Positions 34,874-46,227 are shown, counted from the stretch's first letter. The stretch is 64,000 bases of DNA from Aerococcaceae bacterium zg-1292 (GCA_016126655.1 CP065955.1:310001-374000); one strand, 5' to 3'. The notes: generated from the sequence alone by a model not told the origin. A program made the numbers and translations.

Positions 34874-35917
34874 ATGACGCTAAAAAATTTCAAATTCAAA
34901 ATAGTGATGCTGACCTTAATAATAATGACGCTAATTGTGATGGTGTTAGCAGTTGGGCAAGGTGCAGTAAAAGTTTCACTACCTGACATCCTACAGGTAT
35001 TTTATGTGAAAATTTTTGGCATTAATAATCATGAGATTACACCATTGACTATGAATATTGTATGGAATTTACGTTTACCACGCGTATTAATAGGCTTTTT
35101 TGTTGGAGCAGGCTTATCAGTATCTGGTGTAGCGATGCAAAGCATTGTGAAAAATCCGATGGCTGACCCATTTGTATTAGGGGTTGCGTCAGGAGCAGGT
35201 TTTTTCGCAACATTGGGCTTAATATTTGGTGTCTTTAGTTTTTTAGGCACCTATGCGTTGCCAATTTCTGCGTTTTTAGGGGCATTTATCTCATTATTGA
35301 TTGTTTTAGCATTTACCCATGTCTTTAAACGCGTTAGTTTATTAGAAATATTACTCATCGGAATCGTAGTATCGATGATTTTTGATGCGGCGACACGGTA
35401 TGTTATTTTAAGTGCGCCCAATGCACTGGGGATTCATAATACGGAGTTTTGGATGGCAGGCAGTCTAGTGAATGCCAAATGGGATTATTTTTGGATTCCT
35501 ATATCGATTTGTACCATCATTATTGTAATCATTTGGTTCAACTATAAAAATTTAGCGCTACTCTCTTTAGGTGAAGACCAAGCACGTGAACTCGGGATTA
35601 ATGTTAATCGTAAGCGATTTGAAATGATTGTCCTTATCTCACTGTTGACTGGGATTATTATTAGCTTAAGTGGTGTCGTAGGCTTTATTGGGATGATTTG
35701 TCCGCATTTAGCACGCAAATTAGTCGGTGGAAATTTAGTGAAGGTGATTCCGACAGCAATTTTTGTAGGGGGATTATTTGTAATCGTCTCAGATATTTTA
35801 GCGAGAGTATTGATTGCGCCGGTAGAATTACCATTAGGCTTACTTACTGCATTGTTTGGTGGCCCAATCTTTTTATTCATCTTTATCTTTAAAGGCAATG
35901 GGAGGGTAAGAGCATGA
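34874..35917 (+). CDS. FecCD-family ABC importer permease
   Basis: A 347-residue permease of the type II importer family (BtuC/FecCD) that moves cobalamin, siderophores, haem or metal chelates. About ten membrane helices. Family motifs: LPDILQVFYVKIFG, WNLRLPRVLIGFFVGAGLSVSGVAMQ (in two parts near 60-85), NPMADPFVLGVASGAGF, and GFIGMICPHLARKLVGG near 270. ATG 34874 rather than GTG 34865, which lies in the AAAGGTGTG site. It overlaps the ATPase gene by four bases. Following larB, a nickel or nickel-chelate substrate is a sensible guess but not shown. Confidence 0.9.
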   Translation: MTLKNFKFKIVMLTLIIMTLIVMVLAVGQGAVKVSLPDILQVFYVKIFGINNHEITPLTMNIVWNLRLPRVLIGFFVGAGLSVSGVAMQSIVKNPMADPFVLGVASGAGFFATLGLIFGVFSFLGTYALPISAFLGAFISLLIVLAFTHVFKRVSLLEILLIGIVVSMIFDAATRYVILSAPNALGIHNTEFWMAGSLVNAKWDYFWIPISICTIIIVIIWFNYKNLALLSLGEDQARELGINVNRKRFEMIVLISLLTGIIISLSGVVGFIGMICPHLARKLVGGNLVKVIPTAIFVGGLFVIVSDILARVLIAPVELPLGLLTALFGGPIFLFIFIFKGNGRVRA

Positions 35918-36675
35918 TATCATTTTCAAACGTAAATGCTTATTATAACAAGCAACAGGTGTTAAAAAATATTAATGTATCCTTTGAAGAAGGGCAATGC
36001 ATTGGTATTATTGGCCCAAATGGTAGCGGAAAATCTACTCTGTTAAAAGCGCTGATGGGGTTGGTGAAAATTGATGGGGATATTCATATTGATGATAAAA
36101 CAATTCGTCAGTTGTCGCCTAATCAATTAGCAAAGCGTGTAGGTATTCTAGAGCAAAAATATTCAGTACCAGATTACTATAGTGTCTTTGATATTGTGAT
36201 GATGGGCAATTACCTCTATAAAAAATGGTGGGAATTCGAGTCCAAAGAGGATATTGACCGTGTCAATGAAGTGTTAGAACGCTTGGATTTAACGGAATAT
36301 AAAGACAAAGCCTTTGTAACACTGTCAGGTGGAGAGCAACAGCGTGTCATGGTAGCACGAACATTAATTCAAAATCCAAAGTATCTTTTGTTGGATGAAC
36401 CAACGAATCATTTAGATATATTTTATCAAATTGACCTGATGCAATTAGTAAAAACAAAGTTTCACTCGATTATTGCAGTTGTTCATGATATCAATTTAGC
36501 AATGAACTTTTGTGACCAAGTGATTGTTGTAAACAATGGTGAAATCGTCGAACAAGGGGAGACAAAACAGATTTTAACAGAAGAATTAATTAGTAAATAT
36601 TTTAAAGTGCCTGCAATCCAAGTCGATAGTGAGGCATTGGGGACGCAATTGATTTCTGTATATCATCAACTGTGA
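35914..36675 (+). CDS. ABC importer ATP-binding protein (FepC/BtuD type)
   Basis: A 253-residue ATPase. Walker A GPNGSGKST near 34-42, Q-loop region LEQKYSVPDYYSVFDIVMMG, signature LSGGEQQRVMVARTL near 138, Walker B YLLLDEPTNHLD near 158, H-loop VVHDINLA near 190. ATGA overlap with the permease gene shows coupling. The preceding AGGGTAAG gives the ribosome binding site. It forms the motor for the FecCD permease. Confidence 0.92.
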   Translation: MISFSNVNAYYNKQQVLKNINVSFEEGQCIGIIGPNGSGKSTLLKALMGLVKIDGDIHIDDKTIRQLSPNQLAKRVGILEQKYSVPDYYSVFDIVMMGNYLYKKWWEFESKEDIDRVNEVLERLDLTEYKDKAFVTLSGGEQQRVMVARTLIQNPKYLLLDEPTNHLDIFYQIDLMQLVKTKFHSIIAVVHDINLAMNFCDQVIVVNNGEIVEQGETKQILTEELISKYFKVPAIQVDSEALGTQLISVYHQL

Positions 36676-36679
36676 GTAC

Positions 36680-36925
36680 ATGATGTGACAAAATGCGTTC
36701 TGAAATGAACGATTGGAACAAACAAGTGCCCGCTTGTACAGCGTCTAGAGATAGTTGGTGAAGTGGAATAGAGACAGCTTAAACGAATGAATCAGAATAA
36801 AACAAGATGCGAGCACGGCTGTTCTAGCTTGAATTACTGGGGCACCGCTCTTTAAAACGCAATAGACGCTGAAAGCGTTGTGCGAAGTAGACATCAAGCT
36901 AAGCTAAGTTAAGTGCACCAGAATT
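36680..36925 (+). repeat. Degenerate dispersed repeats between ATPase and binding-protein genes
   Basis: Two diverged units. One begins ATGTGACAAAATGCGTTCTG with a GAAATGAACGATTGGAA left arm; the other has GCTTGAATTACTGG and the right half GAAGTAGACATCAAGCTAA, ending in GTGCACCAGAATT. The last unit ends directly before GGAGGAAATAAC, the ribosome binding site of the next gene. There is no other gene in the gap. Confidence 0.6.
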
Positions 36926-36938
36926 GGAGGAAATAACA

Positions 36939-37814
36939 ATGAAAACTACAAAAATTAAACGGATTATCGCAAGTGTTATCGCAGTATTTGTTGTAATAAT
37001 TGGTAATGTGACGGGTGTTATAGCAAAAGCGCCTGAAAAGATTATTACAATGGGACCCAATGTGACAGAAATGGTTGTAGCACTTGGTGCCTATGAAAGT
37101 ATTATTGGAACTACATTAACGAATCATAGTCGTGGACCATTGGAAGAATACAAAGCAATTTATGAAAAATTACCAGAGTTAGCATTTGGTTCAGCATCAC
37201 GAGAAAGTGTGTTAGCCAGTGGTGCGGAATACGTGTTTGGAATTGATTGGGAATTTAGTGAAAGTGGCTTGAATATCGAAGAATTAGAAAAAAATGGTAT
37301 GAAAGTATTTGTTGAAAAAGCTAAAACCATCGATGAATTATATAGTGAAATTAGTGAAGTCAGTAAGATTTTAGAACGCGAAGCAGAAGGAGAAAAACTG
37401 ATTGCTAAAATAAAAGAAGAAGTAGCATCAGTAAAACCAATACAAGAGAAGAAAAAAGTGCTTGTCTTTGATTCTGAAAATAATGGTGTGTATACCGCAG
37501 GGGGTACGAATTTTGCGACCCGTTTGATTGAAGCGGCAGGTGGCACGAACATTTTCGATGATATTAAGGATAAGGAATGGTCGGCTGTGAGCTACGAAGA
37601 AGTATTATCGAGAAACCCGGAACTGATTGTCGTATTAGACTATGATGTGCCATCGTCCGAAGAAAAAATTAAAAGTATTAAAGCGAATCCAGTTTTATCA
37701 CAATTGGATGCAGTTAAAAATGAAAAATTCTTAGTATTACCGTTGGAAAACTTTTTACCAGGTGTGAGAATGGGTCAAACGGTTAAAAGTATTAATGAAG
37801 CCTTATTAAAATAG
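36939..37814 (+). CDS. Periplasmic-binding-protein-like component of the FecCD importer, no lipobox
   Basis: A 291-residue BtuF/FepB-fold protein. After the signal segment (IKRIIASVIAVFVVIIGNV, about 5-25) come KIITMGPNVTEMVVALGAYE, GTTLTNHSRGPLEEY, ELAFGSASRESVLASGAEYV and GGTNFATRLIEAAGGTNIF. These are the two lobes with the long connecting helix (about 120-160). It has no cysteine at all, so it cannot be a lipoprotein as Gram-positive binding proteins usually are; it must be held by its uncleaved signal helix or be released. GGAGGAAAT precedes the ATG. Confidence 0.85.
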   Translation: MKTTKIKRIIASVIAVFVVIIGNVTGVIAKAPEKIITMGPNVTEMVVALGAYESIIGTTLTNHSRGPLEEYKAIYEKLPELAFGSASRESVLASGAEYVFGIDWEFSESGLNIEELEKNGMKVFVEKAKTIDELYSEISEVSKILEREAEGEKLIAKIKEEVASVKPIQEKKKVLVFDSENNGVYTAGGTNFATRLIEAAGGTNIFDDIKDKEWSAVSYEEVLSRNPELIVVLDYDVPSSEEKIKSIKANPVLSQLDAVKNEKFLVLPLENFLPGVRMGQTVKSINEALLK

Positions 37815-37840
37815 TATCAATCCTCCAATATTTATCCACG

Positions 37841-37878
37841 AGCTGAATTACATAGACAGGTAGTTCAGCTTGTTTTGT
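37841..37878 (+). terminator. Terminator after the binding-protein gene
   Basis: AGCTGAATTAC (37841-37851) pairs with GTAGTTCAGCT (37860-37870), 10 of 11 positions, followed by TGTTTTGTTG. It lies 26 bases after the stop and ends the importer operon. Confidence 0.75.
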
Positions 37879-37951
37879 TGTAAAAATGTATAGCCAACTG
37901 ATATGATGTTAAGGAGCAATATTACGAATTTTTGAAGGTTAATTCGTTCGA

Positions 37952-38546
37952 ATTCTGGTTCGCTTGGATTGACTTGACGTCCACTTCAAAAGTCTCCTTT
38001 GTGCGCTACTCGCACGCAGTAGCCTTTCTCCAGTGGTTCAAGTCAGAGCATCCGCGCTCACACTATGAAAATTCTGGTTCGCTTGGATTGACTTGACGTC
38101 CACTTCAAAAGTCTCCTTTGTGCGCTACTCGCACGCAGTAGCCTTTCTCCAGTGGTTCAAGTCAGAGCATCCACGCTCACACTATGAAAATTCTGGTTCG
38201 CTTGGATTGACTTGACGTCCACTTCAAAAGTCTCCTTTGTGCGCTACTCGCACGCAGTAGCCTTTCTCCAGTGATTCAAGTCAGAGCATCCGCGCTCACA
38301 CTATGAAAATTCTGGTTCGCTCGGATTGACTTGACGTCCACTTCAAAAGTCTCCTTTGTGCGCTACTCGCACGCAGTAGCCTTTTTCCAGTGGTTCAAGT
38401 CAGAGCACCCGCGCTCACACTATGAAAATTCTGGTTCGCTTGGATTGACTTGACGTCCACTTCAAAAGTCTCCTTTGTGCGCTACTCGCACGCAGTAGCC
38501 TTTCTCCAGTGATTCAAGTCAGAGCATCCGCGCTCACACTATGAAA
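37952..38546 (-). repeat. Five tandem 119-bp repeat units
   Basis: ATTCTGGTTCGC recurs at 37952, 38071, 38190, 38309 and 38428, always exactly 119 bases apart; the array ends at 38546. The units are almost identical, with a few substitutions (GTGGTTC to GTGATTC, TCTCC to TTTCC, CATCC to CACCC). Each is a complete reverse-oriented member of the dispersed family: on the minus strand the left arm is CTGACTTGAACCACT, the inner hairpin GTGCG-agtag-CGCAC, and the right arm AGTGGACGTCAAGTCAA. The last unit ends nine bases before the elaA ribosome binding site. From 37879 to 37951 nothing is recognised. Confidence 0.97.
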
Positions 38547-38568
38547 ATGATTGCGAGGAGGTGGTAGT

Positions 38569-38997
38569 ATGTGGCAAATAAAAACATTAGCTGAATTATC
38601 CTATCGAGAGATTTATCAATTATTTAAATTACGCACAGATATTTTTGTTGTGGAGCAACAGTGCGCCTATCCGGAAATAGATGAATGGGATTTATCTTGC
38701 CGGCATGGTTTAAAATTCGATAGTCAGCAAAATCTCATTGCTTGTTTTCGCATAATCGAAGAAGCTGCACAGATACGTCTCTGTCGCGTGGCAATTCATC
38801 CGTCGATGCGTGGCAGTGGGCTTGGGCATGAATTAATGAAGTTTGCGATTGAAGCCTGTCCAACAACACGTGGTATCTATATTAGTGCGCAGGCGCATCT
38901 CGTCGCTTTTTACCAGCAACATGGGTTTGATACAATCGGCGAAGTTTATTTAGAAGACGGCATCCCCCATATTGATATGCGGTTAACTAAACAATAA
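38569..38997 (+). CDS. elaA: ElaA-type GNAT N-acetyltransferase
   Basis: A 142-residue GNAT acetyltransferase of the ElaA subgroup; the substrate is unknown. Typical segments: YQLFKLRTDIFVVEQQCAYPEIDEWD in two parts near 16-42 (the ElaA signature), the acetyl-CoA loop HPSMRGSGLGHELM near 85-98, and FYQQHGFDTIGEVYLEDGIPHI near the C-terminus. ATG 38569 is set by GAGGAGG. The last third of the gene and 143 bases beyond it are duplicated on the far side of the insertion sequence. This copy is intact. Confidence 0.9.
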   Translation: MWQIKTLAELSYREIYQLFKLRTDIFVVEQQCAYPEIDEWDLSCRHGLKFDSQQNLIACFRIIEEAAQIRLCRVAIHPSMRGSGLGHELMKFAIEACPTTRGIYISAQAHLVAFYQQHGFDTIGEVYLEDGIPHIDMRLTKQ

Positions 38998-39140
38998 TTG
39001 TTTAAATTTTCGTTAAGAAAATAGGCGGAAATCCCCCATATATAAATAGGAAGAAAAGTGATGAGTAGTGATATATTTTTGAAAAAAGCTGATGATATCG
39101 CGATAAATACAATGGAATTTGCTTAATAAATCGCTATAAT
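38818..39140 (+). repeat. Left copy of ~320-bp direct repeat flanking the IS
   Basis: From GGGCTTGGGCATGAA to ATCGCTATAAT this is identical, as far as I compared by eye, to 41195-41517. It includes the end of elaA and the following intergenic sequence. The first three bases (GGG) could belong to the IS end or to the repeat. Interpreted as a very long target-site duplication. Confidence 0.92.
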
Positions 39141-39170
39141 CCCGTCTTTGACACTTAAAAAAGCAGAAAA

Positions 39171-39206
39171 CCCTCTAAAACGTTGATATATCAACGTTTT
39201 AGAGGG
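39171..39206. terminator. Perfect 36-base palindrome at the IS left end
   Basis: CCCTCTAAAACGTTGATA is followed by its exact reverse complement with no loop bases. It lies 26 bases downstream of the transposase stop (minus strand) and can form a 16-17-bp hairpin. A runs outside it on the left could serve as the T-run for minus-strand transcription. Confidence 0.8.
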
Positions 39207-39231
39207 TAATTGAATTGTGCGAAAATGCGTA

Positions 39232-41046
39232 CTATTTCCCCGATTTTATCTGTCTTTCAATTTTTTTAAAAGATTTTTTCTCTATGAATTCATAATCTGT
39301 TCTGAAGCCACTGATTTCATGTAATTTATCAGTAATCTCGGTGCGTGTATACTGTGGTACAAAAGCTTCTTCGGCTATTTTTGCAATCCTCATCCCACGC
39401 AATGTTTGTATAATCTCACTAACAGTATAGTCCTTCATCCGTTGTTCCAAAATTCGATAAACCAATAATGAAAGGAAACATGTCAAAAAATGAGCACGAA
39501 TGCGATTCTCGCGACTTAAATATACCGGACGACTTTTAAATTCAGTCTTTAAAATTCGGAAACACTCTTCAATTTCCCAACGTTGTTTATTGATACCAAC
39601 AATTGATTCGATCGAACTTTCTAAATTGGTTGCGACGCAATAAAATCCATCATATTGCGCTTCTTTATCTATGGCTTCTTGATTGATTCGATAAATTAGC
39701 TTCACTACTTCCCCATTTTCTGTTACATACTCCGTTTTAACGAACCGATTAGGCGAATGGGGATTAGTGTTTTTCATCGGATCTGTTTGTTCTAATTTTT
39801 TCAAAGCCCGATTAATTTGTCTTTCTCGAATATTTGCTTGATACTGTTGATATTTTGGAGAATATGTGACAATATAGCGTTCTTCAAATGGTTTAAGATG
39901 ATGTTGTTTTTCCTCGGGACTAAGTTCTCTCCGTTCCCAAGATTCCTTATAAAAAGTCGCATTCATTAATCGTAGTCCATCAGGAGAGGTCTTTCCGTCA
40001 CGATAGGCTTGAATTTGTCTGTTGACATCATCAAGATGATAGAGCATTTTATCTTTTTTCTTTGTTGTTGAATCGCCATCAAAAATCTTCCACCCCTCTG
40101 GACTTAATGCCCATTCAGCGAGATCCCTTTTCATTTTTTTAATGGAATGCGTCGTAATATAGTGACGGTTTTGGAGACTATTAAATCGTTTGTTCGCAAA
40201 GGAACTCAATCCTGCATCCGTACAGACAATAAGATCAGACAATTCAAAATCTTTAATGATTTGCTTCTCTATCGGCTTAAGAGAGTTGATTTCATTTTTA
40301 TTCCCTTCAAAGAGCGAGAAAGCTAGTGGCATACCAGATCCGTCCATAAACAATCCCATTTGGATAATAGGGTTTGGGCGATGTTCTTTACTCACTCCAT
40401 ATTTACGAAAATTATCTTCCTCTTCAATTTCAAAGAAATAGTTCGTGCAATCGTAAAAAAGCACCTGAGTATCGCGTTTTACAACCTCTTTACTTGCCAG
40501 GTAAGCGTGTTGTTGTATTTTTTCCATGTTCTTAGAGAGTAGATCTAACCCTCGATAGATTTGATGTAGATCAATATCAGGAGGTGTTAAATAGTTCTTA
40601 GCTAAGGTAAGGAAACTACGTTTAGATCCTGGGTAAAGAATGCGAGTGGATATCAACATTTTTAAGATGGCAGTTAAATCAAAGCTAATCTTAGACGAGC
40701 CTTTGAGTGTCTTACATAACTTATCGAGTTTAAGCTCGTAAAATATTTTATCTAGGAAAAGTTGACCTACATCAAAACCGTTGGACTCGCCGAGTTTAAT
40801 CAATCTTTTCGTGTCATATTGGTGAATGAAGGTGATTTTACCTTCATTTTCTTTTTCCGTTAGTTCACGCGCTACTTGTTTGGCGTAATCCATTGGATCC
40901 ATTTCAGGGTGCTCTTGAAGAAGCTTTTTATGACTACCTAAATTCTCAACAATTTGTGTAGAGCGTTTACCATTTTCTTTCTTTATATCTCGGATAACTG
41001 CATAATAAATGGAACCATTAGAAGATTTGACTGTTCGAACTCGCAT
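39232..41046 (-). CDS. IS1634-family (IS4-like) DDE transposase
   Basis: A 604-residue transposase, apparently intact. An N-terminal segment with YYAVIRDIKKENGKRS is typical of the family. The first catalytic region is FYDCTNYFFEIEE near 200, the second LIVCTDAGLSSFANKRFN near 280. The C-terminal glutamate region WEIEECFRILKTEFKSRPVY near 500 matches the Y-(2)-R-(3)-E-(6)-K type signature. The ATG at 41046 has GGAGGCA on the minus strand. No frameshift or stop is seen, so the element may still be active. Confidence 0.93.
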   Translation of the reverse strand: MRVRTVKSSNGSIYYAVIRDIKKENGKRSTQIVENLGSHKKLLQEHPEMDPMDYAKQVARELTEKENEGKITFIHQYDTKRLIKLGESNGFDVGQLFLDKIFYELKLDKLCKTLKGSSKISFDLTAILKMLISTRILYPGSKRSFLTLAKNYLTPPDIDLHQIYRGLDLLSKNMEKIQQHAYLASKEVVKRDTQVLFYDCTNYFFEIEEEDNFRKYGVSKEHRPNPIIQMGLFMDGSGMPLAFSLFEGNKNEINSLKPIEKQIIKDFELSDLIVCTDAGLSSFANKRFNSLQNRHYITTHSIKKMKRDLAEWALSPEGWKIFDGDSTTKKKDKMLYHLDDVNRQIQAYRDGKTSPDGLRLMNATFYKESWERRELSPEEKQHHLKPFEERYIVTYSPKYQQYQANIRERQINRALKKLEQTDPMKNTNPHSPNRFVKTEYVTENGEVVKLIYRINQEAIDKEAQYDGFYCVATNLESSIESIVGINKQRWEIEECFRILKTEFKSRPVYLSRENRIRAHFLTCFLSLLVYRILEQRMKDYTVSEIIQTLRGMRIAKIAEEAFVPQYTRTEITDKLHEISGFRTDYEFIEKKSFKKIERQIKSGK

Positions 41047-41194
41047 AAAAATGCCTCCTTTTAATATCCATTATACCATAGTGTACGTTATGTACGCAAT
41101 AGGTAAAACTAAAGATTGACAAAAAAAGTGCAAAAAAAAAGCCTTGTGACAGCGTTTGTGGAGGGCAGGATGTTTTTACAAGTGTCAAACTCCC

Positions 41195-41517
41195 GGGCTT
41201 GGGCATGAATTAATGAAGTTTGCGATTGAAGCCTGTCCAACAACACGTGGTATCTATATTAGTGCGCAGGCGCATCTCGTCGCTTTTTACCAGCAACATG
41301 GGTTTGATACAATCGGCGAAGTTTATTTAGAAGACGGCATCCCCCATATTGATATGCGGTTAACTAAACAATAATTGTTTAAATTTTCGTTAAGAAAATA
41401 GGCGGAAATCCCCCATATATAAATAGGAAGAAAAGTGATGAGTAGTGATATATTTTTGAAAAAAGCTGATGATATCGCGATAAATACAATGGAATTTGCT
41501 TAATAAATCGCTATAAT
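41195..41517 (+). repeat. Right copy of ~320-bp direct repeat flanking the IS
   Basis: Second copy of 38818-39140. Bases 41198-41374 encode only the last 58 residues of ElaA (from LGHELMKFAIEAC to MRLTKQ), a promoterless fragment. The copy then continues into the native sequence upstream of the V-ATPase operon, which shows that this side is the original downstream junction. The fused frame 41156-41374 that begins inside the IS is an artefact. Confidence 0.92.
41198..41374 (+). pseudogene. elaA 3' fragment created by the target duplication
   Basis: 58 codons identical to the end of elaA at 38821-38997. It has no start codon or ribosome binding site of its own and is a by-product of the IS insertion. 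Confidence 0.9.
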
Positions 41518-41639
41518 TTTGTTATAATAGGGTTGTTAGTATCCTAGATTGAAATCTAATGGCGATAAGACAATGATTTCACTGCTAAAACAATGTGTGA
41601 GTCTGGGTGATCTGACTGGAGTCATTGGAAACAATGGAG

Positions 41640-41795
41640 TGCAAAACCGTCAATTCAACCCAAGCGAACCAGGATAGAACATGGGGTGACAAGGAGTCCT
41701 TTGAGATGCATCACTGGAGCAACACACTGATGGCGTGTCATGCGCAGAAGAAATTTGTGAAGTGAATGACATTTCAACTTCTTAGAACCGGAATA
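41640..41795 (+). repeat. Degenerate dispersed repeat in the ntp leader
   Basis: A right-end fragment (CAACCCAAGCGAACCAGGATA) followed by a diverged TGAAATGA-type unit: GGTGACAAGGAGTCC, left arm TTTGAGATGCATCACTGGAG, right arm GTGAATGACATTTCAA, end AGAACCGGAATAAA. It runs directly into the ntpF ribosome binding site GGAGGTG. A -10-like TATAAT at 41523-41528 lies upstream, so the unit would be in the 5' UTR of the V-ATPase operon. Confidence 0.65.
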
Positions 41796-41809
41796 AAGGA
41801 GGTGTAGCA

Positions 41810-42122
41810 ATGGCACATTCTACGTTGGAAGAAATGCAAGCGATTGAGCAAGCGGTTGCTGAGGTTCGTGAGAGTTATCGTGAGCAAATCCAAGCGTCAC
41901 AAGAATCAATTGCTCAGCGAGTAAACGATGTTTCGTCTGGATTAGACGCAGAAACGCAACAATTAGTACAGCAAGCACGAGAGCATTTTGAGATGCAGCA
42001 AGCACGCATGGAAACACAACTAAAGGAAAATTTAGCACAAAATCAACAACAGCTATCGCATGCACTAGCTGATAAAAAATCAGCGTTGATTAATCAAATT
42101 GTAGATAAGGTGGTGGCACAGT

Positions 42123-42133
<11 letters not shown>
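41810..42133 (+). CDS. ntpF: V-type ATPase peripheral-stalk subunit (NtpF/G-type)
   Basis: A 107-residue, almost wholly coiled-coil protein rich in Glu, Gln and Ala (TLEEMQAIEQAVAEVRESYR; QARMETQLKENLAQNQQQ). It would pair with NtpE to form the peripheral stalk of the V1Vo ATPase. GGAGGTG precedes the ATG, and the last 11 bases overlap ntpI. The sequence alone is low-information; the call rests on position at the head of ntpFIKECGABD, as in Enterococcus hirae. Confidence 0.82.
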
Positions 42134-44601
<2,468 letters not shown>

Positions 44602-44614
44602 AGAGGTCGAGTAT

Positions 44615-45199
44615 ATGAGCGACTTACAAAAATTACGTGAGTCCATCTTAGCTAAAGCGCACCAAGAAGGACAAGCGCAATTAGAAAAAGCAAAACAGAT
44701 TCATGAAATAGAATTTAATGAGCAAGTAGAAAAACTAACTCGTGAAAAAGAAATCGCACGTCAGCATTTGTTGGATAAAGAAGCACAACGACTTGTTCGT
44801 TTAGAACAACAAATGACGAACCAAGGTCGACAAGGGAACTTGATTAATCGCCAGCATTTAATTGATGAATTATTTGAAGGCGCAGTCGAGCAAATGACCA
44901 ATTGGTCTAGTGACACTTTGCAGTCATTTTTATCCAAGGTATTAGACCAGTTCCAACAACAAGTAACATTAGTTTTTGGCGATAAGACGAAAGGCCAGTT
45001 GTCAACAGAACAGTTAGCAGCACTTCAGTCACATTATCCGAATGTGACAGTGAGTGAGGAATTGCTAGCAAATGCAGCAGGTTTTATTATTCGTGATGCC
45101 CGTGTGGATTATAATTTCTTATACAATCAATTGGTCGATTCTATCCGTTCTGAAATGAGTACACAGTTAGTTCAACAAGTTTTTGAAAATCACAATTAA
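44615..45199 (+). CDS. ntpE: V-type ATPase subunit E
   Basis: A 194-residue peripheral-stalk subunit: a long N-terminal helix (about 1-100; LRESILAKAHQEGQAQLEKA) and a C-terminal globular domain with the NAAGFIIRDARVDYNFLYNQ motif near 150-170. ATG 44615 with GAGAGGTCG upstream is preferred to the TTG-type start inside the ntpK end. It precedes ntpC by 11 bases. Confidence 0.92.
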   Translation: MSDLQKLRESILAKAHQEGQAQLEKAKQIHEIEFNEQVEKLTREKEIARQHLLDKEAQRLVRLEQQMTNQGRQGNLINRQHLIDELFEGAVEQMTNWSSDTLQSFLSKVLDQFQQQVTLVFGDKTKGQLSTEQLAALQSHYPNVTVSEELLANAAGFIIRDARVDYNFLYNQLVDSIRSEMSTQLVQQVFENHN

Positions 45200-45210
45200 G
45201 GGGGGATTTC

Positions 45211-46227
45211 ATGACTACCCATGATTTTTCAAGTGTGAATACAACGATTAGTATTCGAGAAAAGGATTTCTTAACAGCGGATGAATGGCAACAGTTACTA
45301 GATGCAAAAGATGCAGCAGCAGTGGCTTTGATATTACAAAATACACCGTATGAGATGTCTGTGGAGCAACTCGAAGATCCAGATGCTATTGAATCGGTAT
45401 TGATGACAGAATTACGACGCACTTATCGTTTATTATTTGATTTGTCGCCGCAGTCGGAAGTCATCGAGTTATTCTCATCTATCTATACGTATCATAATTT
45501 GAAAGTATTGATGAAAAACCGAGCGACTGGACGTGACTTATCAGCGTTACTGATTCCCATTGGCCGTTTTTCTATCGATGCACTCGAACATTTAGTGAAT
45601 AACTTAGAATCAACTATCGTTTATCCATCATTAGTAGAAGAAGTACGTCGAACATGGTCGGAATACGAAGCTTATCAGTTAACCGACGCGATTGATGTTG
45701 GGTTTGATGGCGCGTACTTTGCACATTTACGAATGTTAGAGGAACGAATTGATGATGAATGTGTAGAACCAATCGTTAATGCACTCGTTGATTTTTATAA
45801 TGTTATTGCCGTAAAACGTGCAATGGAGTTAGATAAAGGACGCAGTTTTATGCATACGATGATGACGAGTAGAGGTTCAGTTGAAAAACAAGATCTTATT
45901 GACGCTATTGAAAATAACGAATTGTCGAATTGGTTTGATGCACAAGACGATATCTATTATGGACCGGTCTTTCAAAAGGCGTTAAAAGCGATGAATGATG
46001 GAACCATTACAGCAAGTCAATTAGAGAAATTAAAAGATGATTACTTACATCAATTTTTATACGAAAAACGTTTGGAATCAGACGGACCATTAGCCTTATT
46101 ACGTTATTTAGTCGGGAAAGAGACGGAAATTCGTAATTTGCGTTTAGTATTAACGGGACGTGTCAATGGATTGCAGCGTGAACAAATAACGGAAAGGATG
46201 GGTGCGATTTATGGTGAAACAATATAA
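45211..46227 (+). CDS. ntpC: V-type ATPase subunit C (central-stalk adaptor)
   Basis: A 338-residue helical funnel-shaped subunit linking the central stalk to the rotor ring. Typical features are the repeated helical core with YTYHNLKVLMKNRATGRDLS near 88-107 and the end RYLVGKETEIRNLRLVLTGRVNG near 300-325. Ribosome binding site GGGGGG. It overlaps ntpG by 17 bases. Confidence 0.93.
   Translation: MTTHDFSSVNTTISIREKDFLTADEWQQLLDAKDAAAVALILQNTPYEMSVEQLEDPDAIESVLMTELRRTYRLLFDLSPQSEVIELFSSIYTYHNLKVLMKNRATGRDLSALLIPIGRFSIDALEHLVNNLESTIVYPSLVEEVRRTWSEYEAYQLTDAIDVGFDGAYFAHLRMLEERIDDECVEPIVNALVDFYNVIAVKRAMELDKGRSFMHTMMTSRGSVEKQDLIDAIENNELSNWFDAQDDIYYGPVFQKALKAMNDGTITASQLEKLKDDYLHQFLYEKRLESDGPLALLRYLVGKETEIRNLRLVLTGRVNGLQREQITERMGAIYGETI

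Larger units (their letters stand above)
39141..41194 (-). mobile_element. IS1634-type insertion sequence, about 2.05 kb
   Basis: Left end CCCGTCTTTGACACTT and right end, read inward, GGGAGTTTGACACTTG share the inverted TTTGACACTT. It contains one transposase gene on the minus strand and, near the left end, a 36-base perfect palindrome (39171-39206) that can terminate transcription from either side. It is bracketed by direct repeats of about 320 bp, matching the unusually long and variable target duplications described for IS1634 of Mycoplasma mycoides. The right boundary could be 41197, by a three-base ambiguity. Confidence 0.9.

Noticed and set aside
37952-38546. CRISPR array
   Set aside because: The 119-bp units are contiguous and almost identical along their full length, with no short repeat/unique spacer pattern and no cas genes.
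41156-41374. 72-codon frame that looks like an ElaA variant
   Set aside because: It joins the IS end to a duplicated elaA fragment; it is a by-product of the target duplication.
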